A stretch of DNA of 51,167 bases from Oligoflexia bacterium (lineage in GTDB: Bacteria; Bdellovibrionota; UBA1018): positions 1 to 51,167 of the forward strand of contig CAITVN010000237.1 in NCBI GenBank assembly GCA_903895855.1, in the 5' to 3' direction. Of the stretch, positions 7,890 through 18,332 are shown piece by piece. Below the pieces are notes generated by a model. It had not been told where the DNA came from, did no database searches, and was given only the letters and a program-made list of their open reading frames with translations. Position 1 is the stretch's first letter. Each line of letters opens with the position of its first letter. The position numbers and the translations under genes are program-made.

Positions 7890-8795
7890 TTAGGTCGGCT
7901 GCCAATATGCAACAACCACCCGAGGGCGGCCAGTCAAATCGTTTTCAATCCGAACCTGTTTCCAATTTGCCGCCTCAAAGATCGCCTTGATCTCATCAGA
8001 TCTTTCATGTGGAATTTCAAAAAACCCTACACCGCTGTTTTGAAAATAAGACCCGGCTAGCCTCGCCATCTCCCGATAAAAAAATGAAACATCTTGTTTT
8101 GGCCCGAAGAGTGCTAATTTTGGCTCATATTTCTGCACTTCGTCAGTGACCTCAGTCTCATCACTCAAGTAAGGTGGGTTCGAAATAATGAAATCAAATG
8201 AATAAACTTGCCTAGCGGTTTCTGATGCTGAGAAAAGCGAAGACGGAATCACGTCACCCTCGTCTGGCACCGAAATAATTTCTAATCTGGCTGGTACCTC
8301 TAAAATCTGGTCTCGATTTTTCTTGGCAACGGCAATAGCCCCATTCGAAACTTCAGTTGCGACCATCGTGATAATTGAAATTCGACTCAAGAGCTCGATT
8401 GAGATTACTCCCGACCCGAGTCCAATCTCTAATCCAGAACTGAGTTTCAAATTCTCAATTTCAACCGAAGCCACTTCAACTAAGATTTCAGTCTCTGGTC
8501 GCGGTATCAAGACCGCCGAATTCACTTCATAGTCGTGATCGATAAAGGTCTGAACCCCAGTAATGTGCTGAAGCGGTTCGCCCGTGCGTCTACGGTCACA
8601 ACGAATTCGCAATTCATCAAAAAAATCAGCCGAAAGCTGCCCTGACAATTCAGAAAAAAATTCTAACGAGTGAAGCTCAAGTCGAGAAAGGGTGCGCCCA
8701 CAAATGGCCTGAACGGTTCGAAAAACCAACTCATCGAATTCGTGTTTAGGATGAGAAAACTCAGATGCTAACTTATGAAGATGCTGCTTGGTCAC
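7890..8795 (-). CDS. prmC: peptide chain release factor N5-glutamine methyltransferase PrmC
   Basis: Methylates the glutamine of the GGQ motif in release factors, which speeds up termination. The SAM-binding loop is LEIGLGSGV (about residues 122-130 of this start), and the glutamine-binding NPPY is at 206-209. LIPRPETE (97-104) is the PrmC-specific block before the methyltransferase domain; the N-terminal helical domain binds the release factor. I favour the GTG at 8795, with AGGG upstream. A TTG at 8825 would add ten residues. In either case the gene starts inside the 3' end of prfA, which encodes its substrate, so the two are co-translated. Confidence 0.94.
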   Translation of the reverse strand: MTKQHLHKLASEFSHPKHEFDELVFRTVQAICGRTLSRLELHSLEFFSELSGQLSADFFDELRIRCDRRRTGEPLQHITGVQTFIDHDYEVNSAVLIPRPETEILVEVASVEIENLKLSSGLEIGLGSGVISIELLSRISIITMVATEVSNGAIAVAKKNRDQILEVPARLEIISVPDEGDVIPSSLFSASETARQVYSFDFIISNPPYLSDETEVTDEVQKYEPKLALFGPKQDVSFFYREMARLAGSYFQNSGVGFFEIPHERSDEIKAIFEAANWKQVRIENDLTGRPRVVVAYWQPT

Positions 8796-9864
8796 TTCTA
8801 AAACCCTGAGCCTTAAGACTCTCAAGTTGCTGGTGCCGCATCAATGCCTCAAGCACTTCGTCAATCTTACCTTCCATCACTTCGGGAAGTTGATAAATCG
8901 TTAAACCGATTCTGTGGTCAGTCAAACGGCCCTGTGGAAAATTATAGGTTCGAATACGCTCACTGCGATCACCCGTACCAACCATGTCTCGTCTAGTATC
9001 AGAATGTTCTTTTGCTGCTCGAGCGGTTTCAGCTTCTAATAAGCGCGAACGCAACACTTTCATCGCCTTAGCTTTATTCTTAATTTGCGAACGTTCATCT
9101 TGGCAAACAACCACAACACCGGTCGGTATGTGCGTGATTCGAACCGCAGAATCGGTCGTATTGACACCCTGACCGCCAGTACCCCCCGATCTAAACACGT
9201 CAACTCGAAGGTCAGCCGGATTGATTGTAACATCAACTTCTTCTGCCTCAGGCAGCACCGCTACTGTCACCGTTGAGGTGTGAATGCGCCCTTGTGCTTC
9301 GGTTTCTGGCACGCGCTGAACCCGGTGAACTCCACCTTCAAATTTCAACTGTGAATAAACACGGTCTCCATCAATTTGCGCAATGATTTCTCTAAAGCCC
9401 CCAATGCCTGTCGGATTGGTTGACAACAGTTCAACTTTCCAACCTTTTTTGTCAGCGTATCGTTGGTACATGCGAAAAAGCTGAGCCACAAAAAGGGCTG
9501 CCTCCTCACCCCCTGCACCGGCGCGAATCTCGAGCAAAATATTCTTACTGTCATTCGGATCTTTCGGTAAAAGTAGAATCTGCAGCCGCTCTTGCACTGC
9601 GAGTAATTCAGGCTCAAGAACCTTAAGCTCTTCTTTCGCCATCGCGGTGATTTCTTCGTCTTTTTCGTAAATGAGTTCGCGATTTGAAGCGATGTCTTGC
9701 TTCAATTTCTTGTAGCCACGGTACTCTTGAACAATTTCTTGTAGATTGCCATGCTCACGAGAAAGCTTGCGAAACTCTTCGGGCCGACTCGCGATCTCTG
9801 AGTCTGAGATTCTGCTTTCTATTTCTAGGTATCGTGCTTCAACCGAATCGAGTTTATCAAACAT
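8773..9864 (-). CDS. prfA: peptide chain release factor 1 (RF1)
   Basis: Recognises UAA and UAG in the ribosomal A site and triggers release of the finished protein. The 363-residue length is typical. The GGQ motif is at 230-232 in [17 protein letters not shown], and the stop-codon-reading PxT motif is P186-E-T188 in VPETEAQGR, which identifies RF1 rather than RF2. No in-frame programmed shift is present, which also fits RF1. The ATG follows the yqhQ stop by two bases, and the 3' end overlaps prmC. Confidence 0.98.
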   Translation of the reverse strand: MFDKLDSVEARYLEIESRISDSEIASRPEEFRKLSREHGNLQEIVQEYRGYKKLKQDIASNRELIYEKDEEITAMAKEELKVLEPELLAVQERLQILLLPKDPNDSKNILLEIRAGAGGEEAALFVAQLFRMYQRYADKKGWKVELLSTNPTGIGGFREIIAQIDGDRVYSQLKFEGGVHRVQRVPETEAQGRIHTSTVTVAVLPEAEEVDVTINPADLRVDVFRSGGTGGQGVNTTDSAVRITHIPTGVVVVCQDERSQIKNKAKAMKVLRSRLLEAETARAAKEHSDTRRDMVGTGDRSERIRTYNFPQGRLTDHRIGLTIYQLPEVMEGKIDEVLEALMRHQQLESLKAQGFRSDQAASS

Positions 9865-9866
9865 AA

Positions 9867-10931
9867 CTACGCCTCTGCAAATTCAGCCACATTGGCGGTC
9901 GCGTGGGGTATTTCTTCTAAAGAAACTATTTCAAAATCATCGAAATTTGACTCGGTTTTAGCTTCTAATTGCTTTTCAAGGTCTAGTACGCGTCGCAACG
10001 AAGCCAGTGCCACCTCGAGCTGACCATCGTCAGGCTCTTTAGTGGTAAGATTTTGAAGAGTCAAACCGGGCCATATCAAGATCTTAGTGAGCCAACTATC
10101 CATACGAATGGCACAGGCTCGAATGAACTCGTAAGCAATGCCAGCGACAGGCATCATTAAAAATGTCTTGATAACGATCACAATCAAGTGATTGACGACT
10201 GTATACTGGGTGAGCTTATCGAGTGCAAGAATCGGAATCACAATGCTAAACACCAAAACGCTGATGGCCACTAAGAAGAGCAAAAAACTCGTACCGCAAC
10301 GTGGATGCAGTGTCGTAAAAGGCCGAGCCTCATCAACCGTGAGAGCCTTGCCTTTTTCAAACGTATAAATCGATTTGTGTTCGGCCCCATGGTACTGAAA
10401 AACACGCTTAATATCGGGTATTTTTCCGATCAAATAGATGTAACTGAGCAAAATGAACATCTTGATCACGCCGTCAACCGCGTGAAATGAGATGCTATCG
10501 AGCGAGCTGCCTAGTCCGACTGCTTTGGTTAAGAAGAGAGCTAATACATGCGGCAGAGCCACAAACAAACCAATACCCATGAGCAAGGCTACGGCCATCG
10601 AAACAGCAATAGCAGACGACGAAAGTTTGTTAGACTCGGGGGTGTTGGCCACTATCGATTGATCGGTATCAATCGACTCTGACAGAATCTCAGCCGAGAC
10701 ACCCAAAGCCTTCATGCCTTGAATCAACGAATCGAGCAAACCCGCAACGCCACGAATGATCGGTCTCTTGAATACCGGCCAACGCTCACCCCAGCTGACG
10801 TGCCGGTAACTTCGAATCCAAATTTTCTGGTTAGGTTTACGAAGCGCCAAAGCAATGAAGTGCGGAGAGCGCATCATAACGCCTTCCATCACTGCCTGAC
10901 CGCCAATACTAGTGTAAGTTTTTTTAGACAT
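9867..10931 (-). CDS. yqhQ: YqhQ-like DUF1385 membrane protein
   Basis: A member of the DUF1385 family, of unknown biochemical role, often found beside prfA and rpmE. From the ATG chosen it has 354 residues. [14 protein letters not shown] near the N-terminus is the family signature, and [15 protein letters not shown] plus [15 protein letters not shown] form the second conserved block. At least four hydrophobic segments are visible, around [49 protein letters not shown] and [23 protein letters not shown] 16 codons upstream would lengthen it; neither start has a strong Shine-Dalgarno site. The C-terminal tail is acidic and variable. Confidence 0.9.
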   Translation of the reverse strand: MSKKTYTSIGGQAVMEGVMMRSPHFIALALRKPNQKIWIRSYRHVSWGERWPVFKRPIIRGVAGLLDSLIQGMKALGVSAEILSESIDTDQSIVANTPESNKLSSSAIAVSMAVALLMGIGLFVALPHVLALFLTKAVGLGSSLDSISFHAVDGVIKMFILLSYIYLIGKIPDIKRVFQYHGAEHKSIYTFEKGKALTVDEARPFTTLHPRCGTSFLLFLVAISVLVFSIVIPILALDKLTQYTVVNHLIVIVIKTFLMMPVAGIAYEFIRACAIRMDSWLTKILIWPGLTLQNLTTKEPDDGQLEVALASLRRVLDLEKQLEAKTESNFDDFEIVSLEEIPHATANVAEFAEA

Positions 10932-10999
10932 ATCAAACGCGAAAAGGCAGTCGACCAAAATGGCCTGACTGCCCTTCAATTCTTTCTATTTTTGAGTGT

Positions 11000-11200
11000 C
11001 TACTTCTTTTTGTATTTATTCAAGAAGCGCTCAACGCGACCTTCAGTATCCATCAGCTTGTGCTTACCGGTAAAAAATGGGTGGCAGCTTGAGCAAATTT
11101 CGATTTTGAGGTCAGGCTTGGTTGCGCGAGTTTCCATCACGTTTCCACAAGCACATTTAATCGTGGTTTCAATATAGGTTGGATGCATTGCGTCTTTCAT
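11000..11200 (-). CDS. rpmE: 50S ribosomal protein L31, zinc-binding type
   Basis: Ribosomal protein of the large subunit that bridges to the 30S head. The 66-residue protein has four cysteines as CxC (C16, C18) and CxxC (C36, C39), so it is the zinc-containing form rather than the zinc-free paralogue used under zinc starvation. The family block HPFFTGKHK follows. Two ATGs four codons apart are possible; the first directly follows a hairpin in the leader, described separately. It sits between a secreted-protein gene and yqhQ in the rho to murA run. Confidence 0.96.
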   Translation of the reverse strand: MKDAMHPTYIETTIKCACGNVMETRATKPDLKIEICSSCHPFFTGKHKLMDTEGRVERFLNKYKKK

Positions 11201-11223
11201 ACTTCAAAAATTCCCTTTGAAGT
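11201..11223 (-). promoter_or_regulatory. leader hairpin abutting the rpmE start codon
   Basis: On the mRNA strand ACTTCAAA, a seven-base loop GGGAATT and TTTGAAGT form a perfect eight-pair stem that ends immediately before the rpmE ATG. The best Shine-Dalgarno match (AAAGGGA) lies in the 5' arm and loop. Folding would partly hide the ribosome site. Ribosomal protein genes are often autoregulated through leader structures, but regulation here is inference. Confidence 0.5.
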
Positions 11224-11261
11224 CCCCTATCATTAGTGGCAAGGGGTCGTCAAATAAAAGG

Positions 11262-12269
11262 TTAATGAGTGCTGGTAGCAGCCGCACCGGTAGGCGGTTT
11301 TTCTGCTGGGGTTTGCCCTTTGACTGCCGCTTGGTCTAGCTTAGCTTTGCCGTCGGTCATCTTCGCCGCATCTGATGCCGCTTCGTTCTTAAAAAGAAGT
11401 GCCGCTCGACTCAGGCGCTCGTGTAGCTGAGAACAGACCTCCATATCACTATCTCTGAGTTTACTGCTTTTCTGAGCTTTGAATGCATCTGTTCCAATTT
11501 TGTCAGTGTCAGGAAGTCCAATATCCATACACAATTTCATCGCCGCATCGCGAGCATTCGCCACTGTCTTGCCATCGCGATATTGCGATAGACTTTTCGC
11601 CCATTTGAGTAAATCAGCGTCGCTGAACTTATCGCCTGGTAGCCCTGGATAACTCTTTACCTTCACCCCGGCATCGGCCAACGACTTTTTCATGCAAGCA
11701 AGGGTCATGCGGGGCTCAGTGCGGGGAACGCAGTACCTACCGGGTGAGCTAACCGTCACCTCGGCATTATCAGATTCTGAATCTTCAGAGGTGTTGATGA
11801 TTCTTAACTTCTTGGGCACGCCGAAAATTTCGGGATTACAAATGACGGCAGTGCCAGGCTCGACAGCATCATTACAGACTAAGCTATCACCGACCTGAGC
11901 CAACATTTCTGGCACCTTCGGAACTCGACAAGTCTTACTAAACTCGCCCAGCCAACCAGCCACCATGCACTTGTCACCGCGACTGTAGGCACAGGCATCG
12001 AAAATCGCTAACCACTCGTCTAACTGTTGGGCGGCTGTTTTTTCTGCCTTTTTAGCGCCTTCAAATACGGCAGCCGTGCCATGGCGCCGCTCGAAGCCGT
12101 CAAAAAGTGCGAGGTAATAGGCATAATCATGCATTTCTTGAAGGGTGCGCTCAGTGGTTGCTGACTTTTGTTCACCTAGCTTTGATTCACCTTCTGCCCG
12201 AACTCGGGTAGCTGAAAGAGAACCAAGCACCACCATAGAGACTAGAACCAGAGAAACAGAAATTTTCAT
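11262..12269 (-). CDS. secreted cysteine-containing protein of unknown function
   Basis: A 335-residue protein that I do not recognise. It opens with a clear signal peptide (MKISVSLVLVSMVVLGSLSA, likely cut after VRA near residue 25). The mature part carries about ten cysteines spread over the first 270 residues (for example DACAYSRGDKCMVAG, SLVCND and RYCVPR), which suggests disulphides in the periplasm or outside. The C-terminus is Ala/Lys/Pro-rich and low complexity. It is inserted between rho and rpmE, genes that are adjacent in many bacteria, so it may be a lineage-specific addition with its own promoter in the 120-base gap before it. Confidence 0.78.
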   Translation of the reverse strand: MKISVSLVLVSMVVLGSLSATRVRAEGESKLGEQKSATTERTLQEMHDYAYYLALFDGFERRHGTAAVFEGAKKAEKTAAQQLDEWLAIFDACAYSRGDKCMVAGWLGEFSKTCRVPKVPEMLAQVGDSLVCNDAVEPGTAVICNPEIFGVPKKLRIINTSEDSESDNAEVTVSSPGRYCVPRTEPRMTLACMKKSLADAGVKVKSYPGLPGDKFSDADLLKWAKSLSQYRDGKTVANARDAAMKLCMDIGLPDTDKIGTDAFKAQKSSKLRDSDMEVCSQLHERLSRAALLFKNEAASDAAKMTDGKAKLDQAAVKGQTPAEKPPTGAAATSTH

Positions 12270-12391
12270 GAAAGCACCCCTCAGTCACTATTAAATAGGC
12301 AATGCAACTAAATTGCAATGACGGTTAATTGACACCAAAGTGCACAAATAAGGGACTATTTCAGCGAAAAATCGAAGGCTACGGCGCCCGG

Positions 12392-14398
12392 CTATCCGCT
12401 CATGTTCTTAATGAATTCGTCGTTCGTTTTGCTGTGCTGAACTTTGTCGAGCAAGAATTCCATCGCATCTAAGGTATTCATGGGGTGCAATACCTTTCTG
12501 AGAATCCAGAGGCGGTTGAGAATGTCTTTCGAAACCAGCAATTCTTCTTTTCGAGTGGCCGACTTGTTGATGTCGAGGCACGGAAAAATACGTTTTTCCA
12601 TGAGCTTTCGATCAAGGTGAATTTCTGAGTTACCGGTACCTTTGAACTCTTCGAAAATCACTTCGTCCATTCGTGAACCCGTCTCTACCAACGAAGTGGC
12701 GATAATGGTCAATGACCCGCCCTCTTCGATGTTTCGAGCAGCTCCGAAGAAACGCTTTGGCTTATGAAGTGCATTTGAATCGACACCGCCCGATAAGATC
12801 TTACCCGATGGCGGAACCACCGAGTTGTAGGCGCGAGCTAAACGAGTGATCGAATCGAGCAAAATCACGACATCGTACTTATTTTCGACTAGGCGCTTCG
12901 CTTTTTCGATGACCATCTCAGCCACTTGAACGTGACGTGAGGCTTGTTCGTCGAAAGTTGAACTCACGACTTCACCCTTAACCGAGCGCTGCATGTCAGT
13001 CACTTCTTCAGGACGCTCGTCGATCAGAAGTACAATCAACTTAATCTCTGGATGATTCGTGGTGATCGCGTTCGCGATGTCTTGCATGAGCACGGTCTTA
13101 CCCGCACGTGGCGGGGCAACGATCAAACAACGCTGACCTTTACCGAGCGGCACCAGCATATCGATGATTCGAGTGCTGTACACGGTCGGTTGAAATTCCA
13201 TATTGATGCGCTTATTTGGGTAAAGCGGCGTCAAATTATCAAACAACACCTTTTCAGCGTTGATTTCTGGAGTCTGAAAATTCACTTGCTCGACCTTGAG
13301 AAGAGCGAAGTACCGCTCACCCTCTTTTGGGGCTCTCACTGAACCGCTAATGGTATCGCCAGTTCTCAAGCCGAATCGTCGAATTTGAGAAGGTGAAACA
13401 TAAACGTCATCAGGACCCGGAAGGTAGTTGTAATCAGGCGCTCTCAGAAAACCAAACCCATCGGGTAGGCACTCAAGCACTCCGTCAGCGTAAATGTGTT
13501 CATCTTTTTCGGCTTTCTTTTGAAGAACCGCAAAAATGAGGTCTTGCTTACGCATACCGGCCGCATTTTCAATGGCTAGCTCTCGCGCTAACTCAACCAA
13601 ATCGCCGATTTTCTTTTCTTTTAATTCTCTCAGATGCATGAAGTTCTCCTTCAATTCGCCATTAGGCCCCAAGCTGGAAAGGATCTCTTTATCGTATTCT
13701 TCGTTATCTTGCATGCCGCCAGCAAATCCTTTTCGGCTCTGCTGCCCGCCTTGAAAACGATCTTGACGACCCTGAAAACGGTCTTGCTTACCGAATCGAT
13801 CGCCACGCTGACTATTTGAATTCTGTTGGTACTGTTGCTTACCGCCACCGAAGCTCTGACCACCACGATTTGGCTGCCCCCCTCGAGAATCAAAAGGACG
13901 ACGTTGATCTTGCGGTCTTTGCTGTTGATCGGTTTTTGGTCGATTCAACGGTACGTTCTGACCTACAGTTTGCCCCTGATTTTGAACCGGACCTTGGCCT
14001 ACCACGACCGCCTGACCCGCAACGACCGGAACTGGAGCCTGACCTGATCCGATCACTACTGCGCTTACCGGAAGAATCGTCGGCCCAACTGGCGAAATCA
14101 CCACTGGCGAACCCGCAGTAACAGCACCCATTGGTTCTTGCGACTGAGGGGCATCTGACTGCGGCGAAGGCCGCTGGTGCGATTGCTCATCGCGATTTTC
14201 TGCACGAGGCTCTACAAAAACCTGAACAGTCTCGTTCTCAGCAATGGGCTCTTGAATCGCCTCGATCGCATTATCAGAAGACTCTGCAGCGCTTATTTTC
14301 GACGCAGATTTTGTCTTTGTCGAAGCCTTCGGCGATTTCGTGCCTTTTGGTTTTTTTGTTTTCTTTTCTTTTAAATTTTCGTCGTTATTGTCAGACAA
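12392..14398 (-). CDS. rho: transcription termination factor Rho with a long disordered N-terminus
   Basis: A hexameric RNA helicase that terminates transcription. Residues from about 250 onward are a normal Rho: the Rho N-terminal helical domain ([19 protein letters not shown]), the RNA-binding cold-shock domain ([20 protein letters not shown], 313-332), the P-loop APPRAGKT (428-435), LIDERPEEV and the R-loop region. Before that lie about 245 extra residues: a Lys/Ser/Thr-rich start, a Val/Pro/Gly/Gln stretch (100-150) and a Gln/Arg/Gly/Phe segment (160-225) with repeated DRFQGRQ-type units. It starts with TTG, and GGAG nine bases upstream supports that start; an ATG is not available nearby. 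Confidence 0.97.
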   Translation of the reverse strand: MSDNNDENLKEKKTKKPKGTKSPKASTKTKSASKISAAESSDNAIEAIQEPIAENETVQVFVEPRAENRDEQSHQRPSPQSDAPQSQEPMGAVTAGSPVVISPVGPTILPVSAVVIGSGQAPVPVVAGQAVVVGQGPVQNQGQTVGQNVPLNRPKTDQQQRPQDQRRPFDSRGGQPNRGGQSFGGGKQQYQQNSNSQRGDRFGKQDRFQGRQDRFQGGQQSRKGFAGGMQDNEEYDKEILSSLGPNGELKENFMHLRELKEKKIGDLVELARELAIENAAGMRKQDLIFAVLQKKAEKDEHIYADGVLECLPDGFGFLRAPDYNYLPGPDDVYVSPSQIRRFGLRTGDTISGSVRAPKEGERYFALLKVEQVNFQTPEINAEKVLFDNLTPLYPNKRINMEFQPTVYSTRIIDMLVPLGKGQRCLIVAPPRAGKTVLMQDIANAITTNHPEIKLIVLLIDERPEEVTDMQRSVKGEVVSSTFDEQASRHVQVAEMVIEKAKRLVENKYDVVILLDSITRLARAYNSVVPPSGKILSGGVDSNALHKPKRFFGAARNIEEGGSLTIIATSLVETGSRMDEVIFEEFKGTGNSEIHLDRKLMEKRIFPCLDINKSATRKEELLVSKDILNRLWILRKVLHPMNTLDAMEFLLDKVQHSKTNDEFIKNMSG

Positions 14399-14612
14399 TT
14401 GTCACTGCTCCAAAAAAATGCTCTCGATTATTGCTGGATTTTTAAAATGAATGTTGAAGGAATTCTTCTAAAAGCTAGCAGAGGCCTACTCGCTAGTCAA
14501 AACATTTTACCGGGCATCAAGAAGAAACGGGGCTTGAGTGGGCAAAAAGGATCAGTCATAATACTCAAAACCACAAAAAAGCACCACCATCAAAGAGAGG
14601 CGAGCAATACCA

Positions 14613-15740
14613 GTGAACAATAACGATCAAGCTAAAGTGAGCAATAAGAGCGGGCGCTTCATTGCGGTCAGCAGTTGCCTTGGCATTACCCTCGTTCTTC
14701 TCGGTGTCGCCTTTTGGTTGGCTTCATTTGGATTTCGCCCTCTCAAACAATCTACTAACGAACCCAAGAAAGCGCAGACCATCGAGGTTCGGCGCGGAGA
14801 AACTCCGACAGTCATCTCAAAACGCGTTCTAGAAGTAGGGGTAATTGATAACGAGCGGCTCTTTTACTGGTTGGGCAGAATCACCCGCAAATGGGGCAAA
14901 ATCAAGACCGGCGAGTATGAGCTCACAACTGAAATGTCGCCAATTGAAATTTTCGATAGGATAACTAGTGGCGTCAGCGTAGCGCATCCCATTACCATTC
15001 GAGAAGGTGAAAATATTTATGAACTGGCCAGTGAATTAGAAGAGAAAGGATTTGGAAAGAAAGAGCAGTTTCTCGCACTCTGCCGGAACCCCGAATTTAT
15101 TAAAGGGGTCTCACTACCAGAAGTCTTTCACTCGACCAAAATTTCCAACCTAGAAGGATTTCTATTTCCAGACACCTATAATCTGAACAGAACAATGATT
15201 CTAGAAGATGTGATCCGATTGATGGTCAAAAAATTTAACACCGTCTGGGGAAAAGATTGGTCGACCAAGGCAGCAAAACTAGGGTTAAATCCGTACGAAA
15301 TTTTGATTCTGGCTTCTATGATCGAAAAAGAAACCGGCGCCACTCGCGAACGGCCCCAAATTAGTTCGGTCTTTCAAAATCGGTTGAGTAAACGCATGCG
15401 ACTACAAAGCGACCCCACTACGATTTACGGAATATTTGACCGTTACGATGGAAACCTGCACAAACAAGACCTTCTCACTCCAAGTGATTACAACACCTAT
15501 ACCCTTCCTCGACTGCCGATTGGGCCCATTGGTAACCCGGGAAAACTAGCCATGACAGCAGCCCTCGAGCCGGCCGAGTCTAAGGCCCTTTATTTTGTCT
15601 CTCAGAATGATGGCACCCACCATTTTTCTGAGACGTACGAAGAACACCTGAGCGCCGTGAGAAAGTTTCAGCTTGATCCTAAAGCTCGAGAGGGAAAAAG
15701 TTGGAGAGACCTCAATAATAAGGGCTCAAATAACCATTAG
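14613..15740 (+). CDS. mltG: endolytic murein transglycosylase MltG
   Basis: A membrane-anchored lytic transglycosylase that cuts nascent glycan strands and sets their length. The 375-residue protein has an N-terminal membrane segment (about 17-38), a LysM-like region (TIEVRRGETPTVISK, then ITIREGENIYELASELE) and the YceG catalytic domain. The catalytic glutamate is E238 in ILASMIEKETG, and the downstream SVFQNRL and QSDPTTIYG blocks are present. It starts with GTG behind AGAGAGG. It is transcribed away from rho; its last codons overlap the end of ogt on the other strand by 15 bases. Confidence 0.95.
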   Translation: MNNNDQAKVSNKSGRFIAVSSCLGITLVLLGVAFWLASFGFRPLKQSTNEPKKAQTIEVRRGETPTVISKRVLEVGVIDNERLFYWLGRITRKWGKIKTGEYELTTEMSPIEIFDRITSGVSVAHPITIREGENIYELASELEEKGFGKKEQFLALCRNPEFIKGVSLPEVFHSTKISNLEGFLFPDTYNLNRTMILEDVIRLMVKKFNTVWGKDWSTKAAKLGLNPYEILILASMIEKETGATRERPQISSVFQNRLSKRMRLQSDPTTIYGIFDRYDGNLHKQDLLTPSDYNTYTLPRLPIGPIGNPGKLAMTAALEPAESKALYFVSQNDGTHHFSETYEEHLSAVRKFQLDPKAREGKSWRDLNNKGSNNH

Positions 15741-16343
15741 AGTTTGATACTGCTGACACGGGGTCAGGCCACGAATAGGCATGGGGGCAAAAACCTGAGG
15801 ATCAAAAAAAGGTAACACCGGATTTCGATACTGATTTTCGTTTTCAATCAGCCAACGTTTGAGTCTTGCCTCAGGTTGGTTCTCATCTGCAGTACCCATA
15901 AAGCCCCCGAGGCCATTGCTACCCACTACCCGGTGACAGGGAATAATGATTGGCAGCGGATTGCGCCTCAATGCCTGACCCACTGCGCGAGTTGCTGATA
16001 CACTACCGGTTCGTTTTGCGACCCAGGCGTAATTTCTGGTTTCACCGTGCGGAATGTCGAGAATAGCTCTAAAAACTTTTTCTTGAAACGCTGACCAGCC
16101 CGTTCGATCAAGCCAATCCCATGATAGAGGCGAGATGGGCGCGCCGGTCTCAAAATAATCTTGAAGTTCGTCTAAGGCTTTTTCTACCTCTTTTGATAGT
16201 CCAACCCTTGAAAACAAGCCCCATGAGCCGATATTTTTTTTGGACACGACTGTGTCATACCAATCAACTCTTGAAAGTTGAGAGGCTGAATTCCAGGTAA
16301 CCGCGATGGTTCCTGTAGCAACTTGAAAGTGTAAATGATTCAT
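15726..16343 (-). CDS. ogt: methylated-DNA--protein-cysteine methyltransferase (Ogt)
   Basis: A suicide repair protein that takes the methyl group from O6-methylguanine onto its own cysteine. The acceptor is C136 in IIIPCHRVVGSNG. The helix-turn-helix and arginine finger block (YAWVAKRTGSVSATRAVGQAL) precedes it, and GETRNYAWVA is the family signature. At 205 residues it is longer than the E. coli protein because of a C-terminal tail after LKRWLIENE. No AraC-type Ada domain is present. It is convergent with mltG and divergent from dnaX, with about 120 bases between the dnaX and ogt starts. Confidence 0.94.
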   Translation of the reverse strand: MNHLHFQVATGTIAVTWNSASQLSRVDWYDTVVSKKNIGSWGLFSRVGLSKEVEKALDELQDYFETGAPISPLSWDWLDRTGWSAFQEKVFRAILDIPHGETRNYAWVAKRTGSVSATRAVGQALRRNPLPIIIPCHRVVGSNGLGGFMGTADENQPEARLKRWLIENENQYRNPVLPFFDPQVFAPMPIRGLTPCQQYQTLMVI

Positions 16344-16466
16344 CGAATAGGTCGCACTTTATTTTAAGAGTGCGTCAAAATCAATGCCGAGATTTTTTTT
16401 ACTTGTGAAGACTCATTTATTCGAAGTAACTTCCCAACTCGATCTTTCGAAGTGGGGATTTTTTAA

Positions 16467-18332
16467 GTGAGCTCTTACGTCGTATTGGCGCGCAAGTGGC
16501 GCCCCGGACAATTCGCAGACATCGTCGGACAGACCTCTGTTGTTCGCACCCTAATGAACACAATTCGCGCCAAGAGAATTCACCACGCCTACTTACTCAC
16601 AGGATCTCGAGGAATCGGTAAAACTTCGATTGCGCGAATTTTTGCGAAAGCCATTCGCTGTGAAGCAACAGCGACTCAAGCTGATGGCTATCTCTTTTCA
16701 TGTGACCAATGCTCAAGCTGTAAAGAGATCGGTTTGAGCACCAGTGTTGACGTCATCGAAATTGACGGAGCCTCAAACAATGGCGTCGATGCCATTCGTG
16801 AAATTAGAGAAAATGCCAAGTTTTTGCCTTCTTTTGGATCAAAAAAAATCTACATCATCGATGAAGTTCACATGCTCACCACTGCGGCATTCAATGCTTT
16901 ATTGAAAACACTTGAAGAGCCGCCAGACCATGTGATTTTCGTTTTTGCGACAACCGAGGCCCACAAAATTCCGGCCACTATTCTGTCTCGCTTGCAGCGA
17001 TTTGATCTACGAAAAGTAACGATCGCGCAAATTCAAACAAGACTCAAACAAGTTCTCGATGCAGAAAAAGTTGAAATCGAAGCCGGAGCCCTTTCTCTCA
17101 TCGCTCGCGCAGCCGAAGGCGGTATGCGAGATGCCCTTTCGATATTAGACCAAGTTATTGGGTTTTCGGGTACGCCCGTCACTGTAGAGGCTGTGCACGA
17201 AAGCATTGGTTTGATCGGAACTCAGGTATTAGTGAATATCTTAGCGGGTATCTTTAAACGAGATCCGATCGCTGCCTTGTCTCTTGTGCAGTCGGCCTAC
17301 GATCAAGGGCAAGACTTGAAAATTGTGGCTAAAGGAATTCTTGAGCTACTTCACTCTTGTTTGCTGGCAAAGGTTGGCGTCGAAAACGCCTGGCTTGAAT
17401 ACTCAGAAGAAAATCGCATCGAACTGAGCGGTTTGCTTCATTTGAGAGAAATAGAAGAAATTGAGCTATTTTTTCAGGCTTTTCACCATGGACTTGAAAC
17501 CATAGCACGTGCTCCACAACCTAAGCTCAATCTCGACGTTCTGATTATTAAGTGTGCAACCGCCGATGCGCTCATTCAAATTGACTCACCAGGGGCGGCA
17601 CCCGCTGGCGGTCTCACTTCGGGTAATCTTTCTGGCGTGAATGTCAGGCCTCAAGGCAACAGAGGGTTCGTTGCTGATACTGCCAAAGCTGCCCCGGTTG
17701 TGACGCAAACACTCTCGATTCCTCCAAGCATTGAGGCTCCTGTGGTGACCACCACTGCCATTGCTCCAGACGTAGTTTCAACACCAGAGCCGATTATTTC
17801 GGCTGCTCCTGCGCCGCTCATGGCCACCTTAGAGGTGATCCAGCCCACCACCACCGTGGCAACGGTACCAGTAGTATCAACGGCCCTTTCTGCGTTGCCG
17901 TCGACTTCGAGTACAGCCAAAACCTGGGAAGGACTCTTAGCTTTCATTCGACAGACGCGCCCCTTACTCACTTCGGTTCTTGAAAATGGCGTATGCTCTC
18001 AATGGCCAGAGTTCACTCATCTAGAAGATGATTTCTTACTCATCGCATTCAAGCCTTCTGATTCTTACTACCGAGAACAATTGCAGTCGAAAGCAACTTC
18101 AGATCAGCTCGTCAAAATGGGCAGTGAGTACCTTGGCCGTAAATTTCGCCTGCGCGTTGAGAATCGCGAAATCGGCGAATCGATGGCAGAAAAAAGAGAA
18201 CGCGAACATCAACAACTTGAGTCAGCGGCAAGACATGCAGCTGAAACACACCCTCTTGTCACTGAGGCGCTTTCGCTGTTCGGTGGCGAACTTGGACCCA
18301 TCGAATTAGTTAAAGAAGGGTTGGCTCCATGA
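16467..18332 (+). CDS. dnaX: DNA polymerase III subunit gamma/tau
   Basis: The clamp-loader ATPase that opens the sliding clamp and links polymerases at the fork. Walker A is GSRGIGKT (46-53), the zinc module has C65, C79, C82 and C85, the Walker B box is DEVH (132-135), and LSRLQRFD is the sensor/SRC region. Domain III runs to about residue 375. A Pro/Ala/Thr/Val-rich linker (about 385-490) follows, then a C-terminal domain matching the tau portion. GTG start behind GGGG. The frame is uninterrupted to a full tau-length stop, and the stop overlaps recR as ATGA. Confidence 0.96.
   Translation: MSSYVVLARKWRPGQFADIVGQTSVVRTLMNTIRAKRIHHAYLLTGSRGIGKTSIARIFAKAIRCEATATQADGYLFSCDQCSSCKEIGLSTSVDVIEIDGASNNGVDAIREIRENAKFLPSFGSKKIYIIDEVHMLTTAAFNALLKTLEEPPDHVIFVFATTEAHKIPATILSRLQRFDLRKVTIAQIQTRLKQVLDAEKVEIEAGALSLIARAAEGGMRDALSILDQVIGFSGTPVTVEAVHESIGLIGTQVLVNILAGIFKRDPIAALSLVQSAYDQGQDLKIVAKGILELLHSCLLAKVGVENAWLEYSEENRIELSGLLHLREIEEIELFFQAFHHGLETIARAPQPKLNLDVLIIKCATADALIQIDSPGAAPAGGLTSGNLSGVNVRPQGNRGFVADTAKAAPVVTQTLSIPPSIEAPVVTTTAIAPDVVSTPEPIISAAPAPLMATLEVIQPTTTVATVPVVSTALSALPSTSSTAKTWEGLLAFIRQTRPLLTSVLENGVCSQWPEFTHLEDDFLLIAFKPSDSYYREQLQSKATSDQLVKMGSEYLGRKFRLRVENREIGESMAEKREREHQQLESAARHAAETHPLVTEALSLFGGELGPIELVKEGLAP

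Noticed and set aside
14399..14623. Plus-strand frame of 74 codons between rho and mltG
   Set aside because: No ribosome site or protein-like composition; it lies in the divergent promoter region and runs into mltG in another frame.
16839..16850. Run of eight A in dnaX as a programmed frameshift site
   Set aside because: It lies near codon 126, far too early to make a gamma-like product, and the full frame reads normally to the end.
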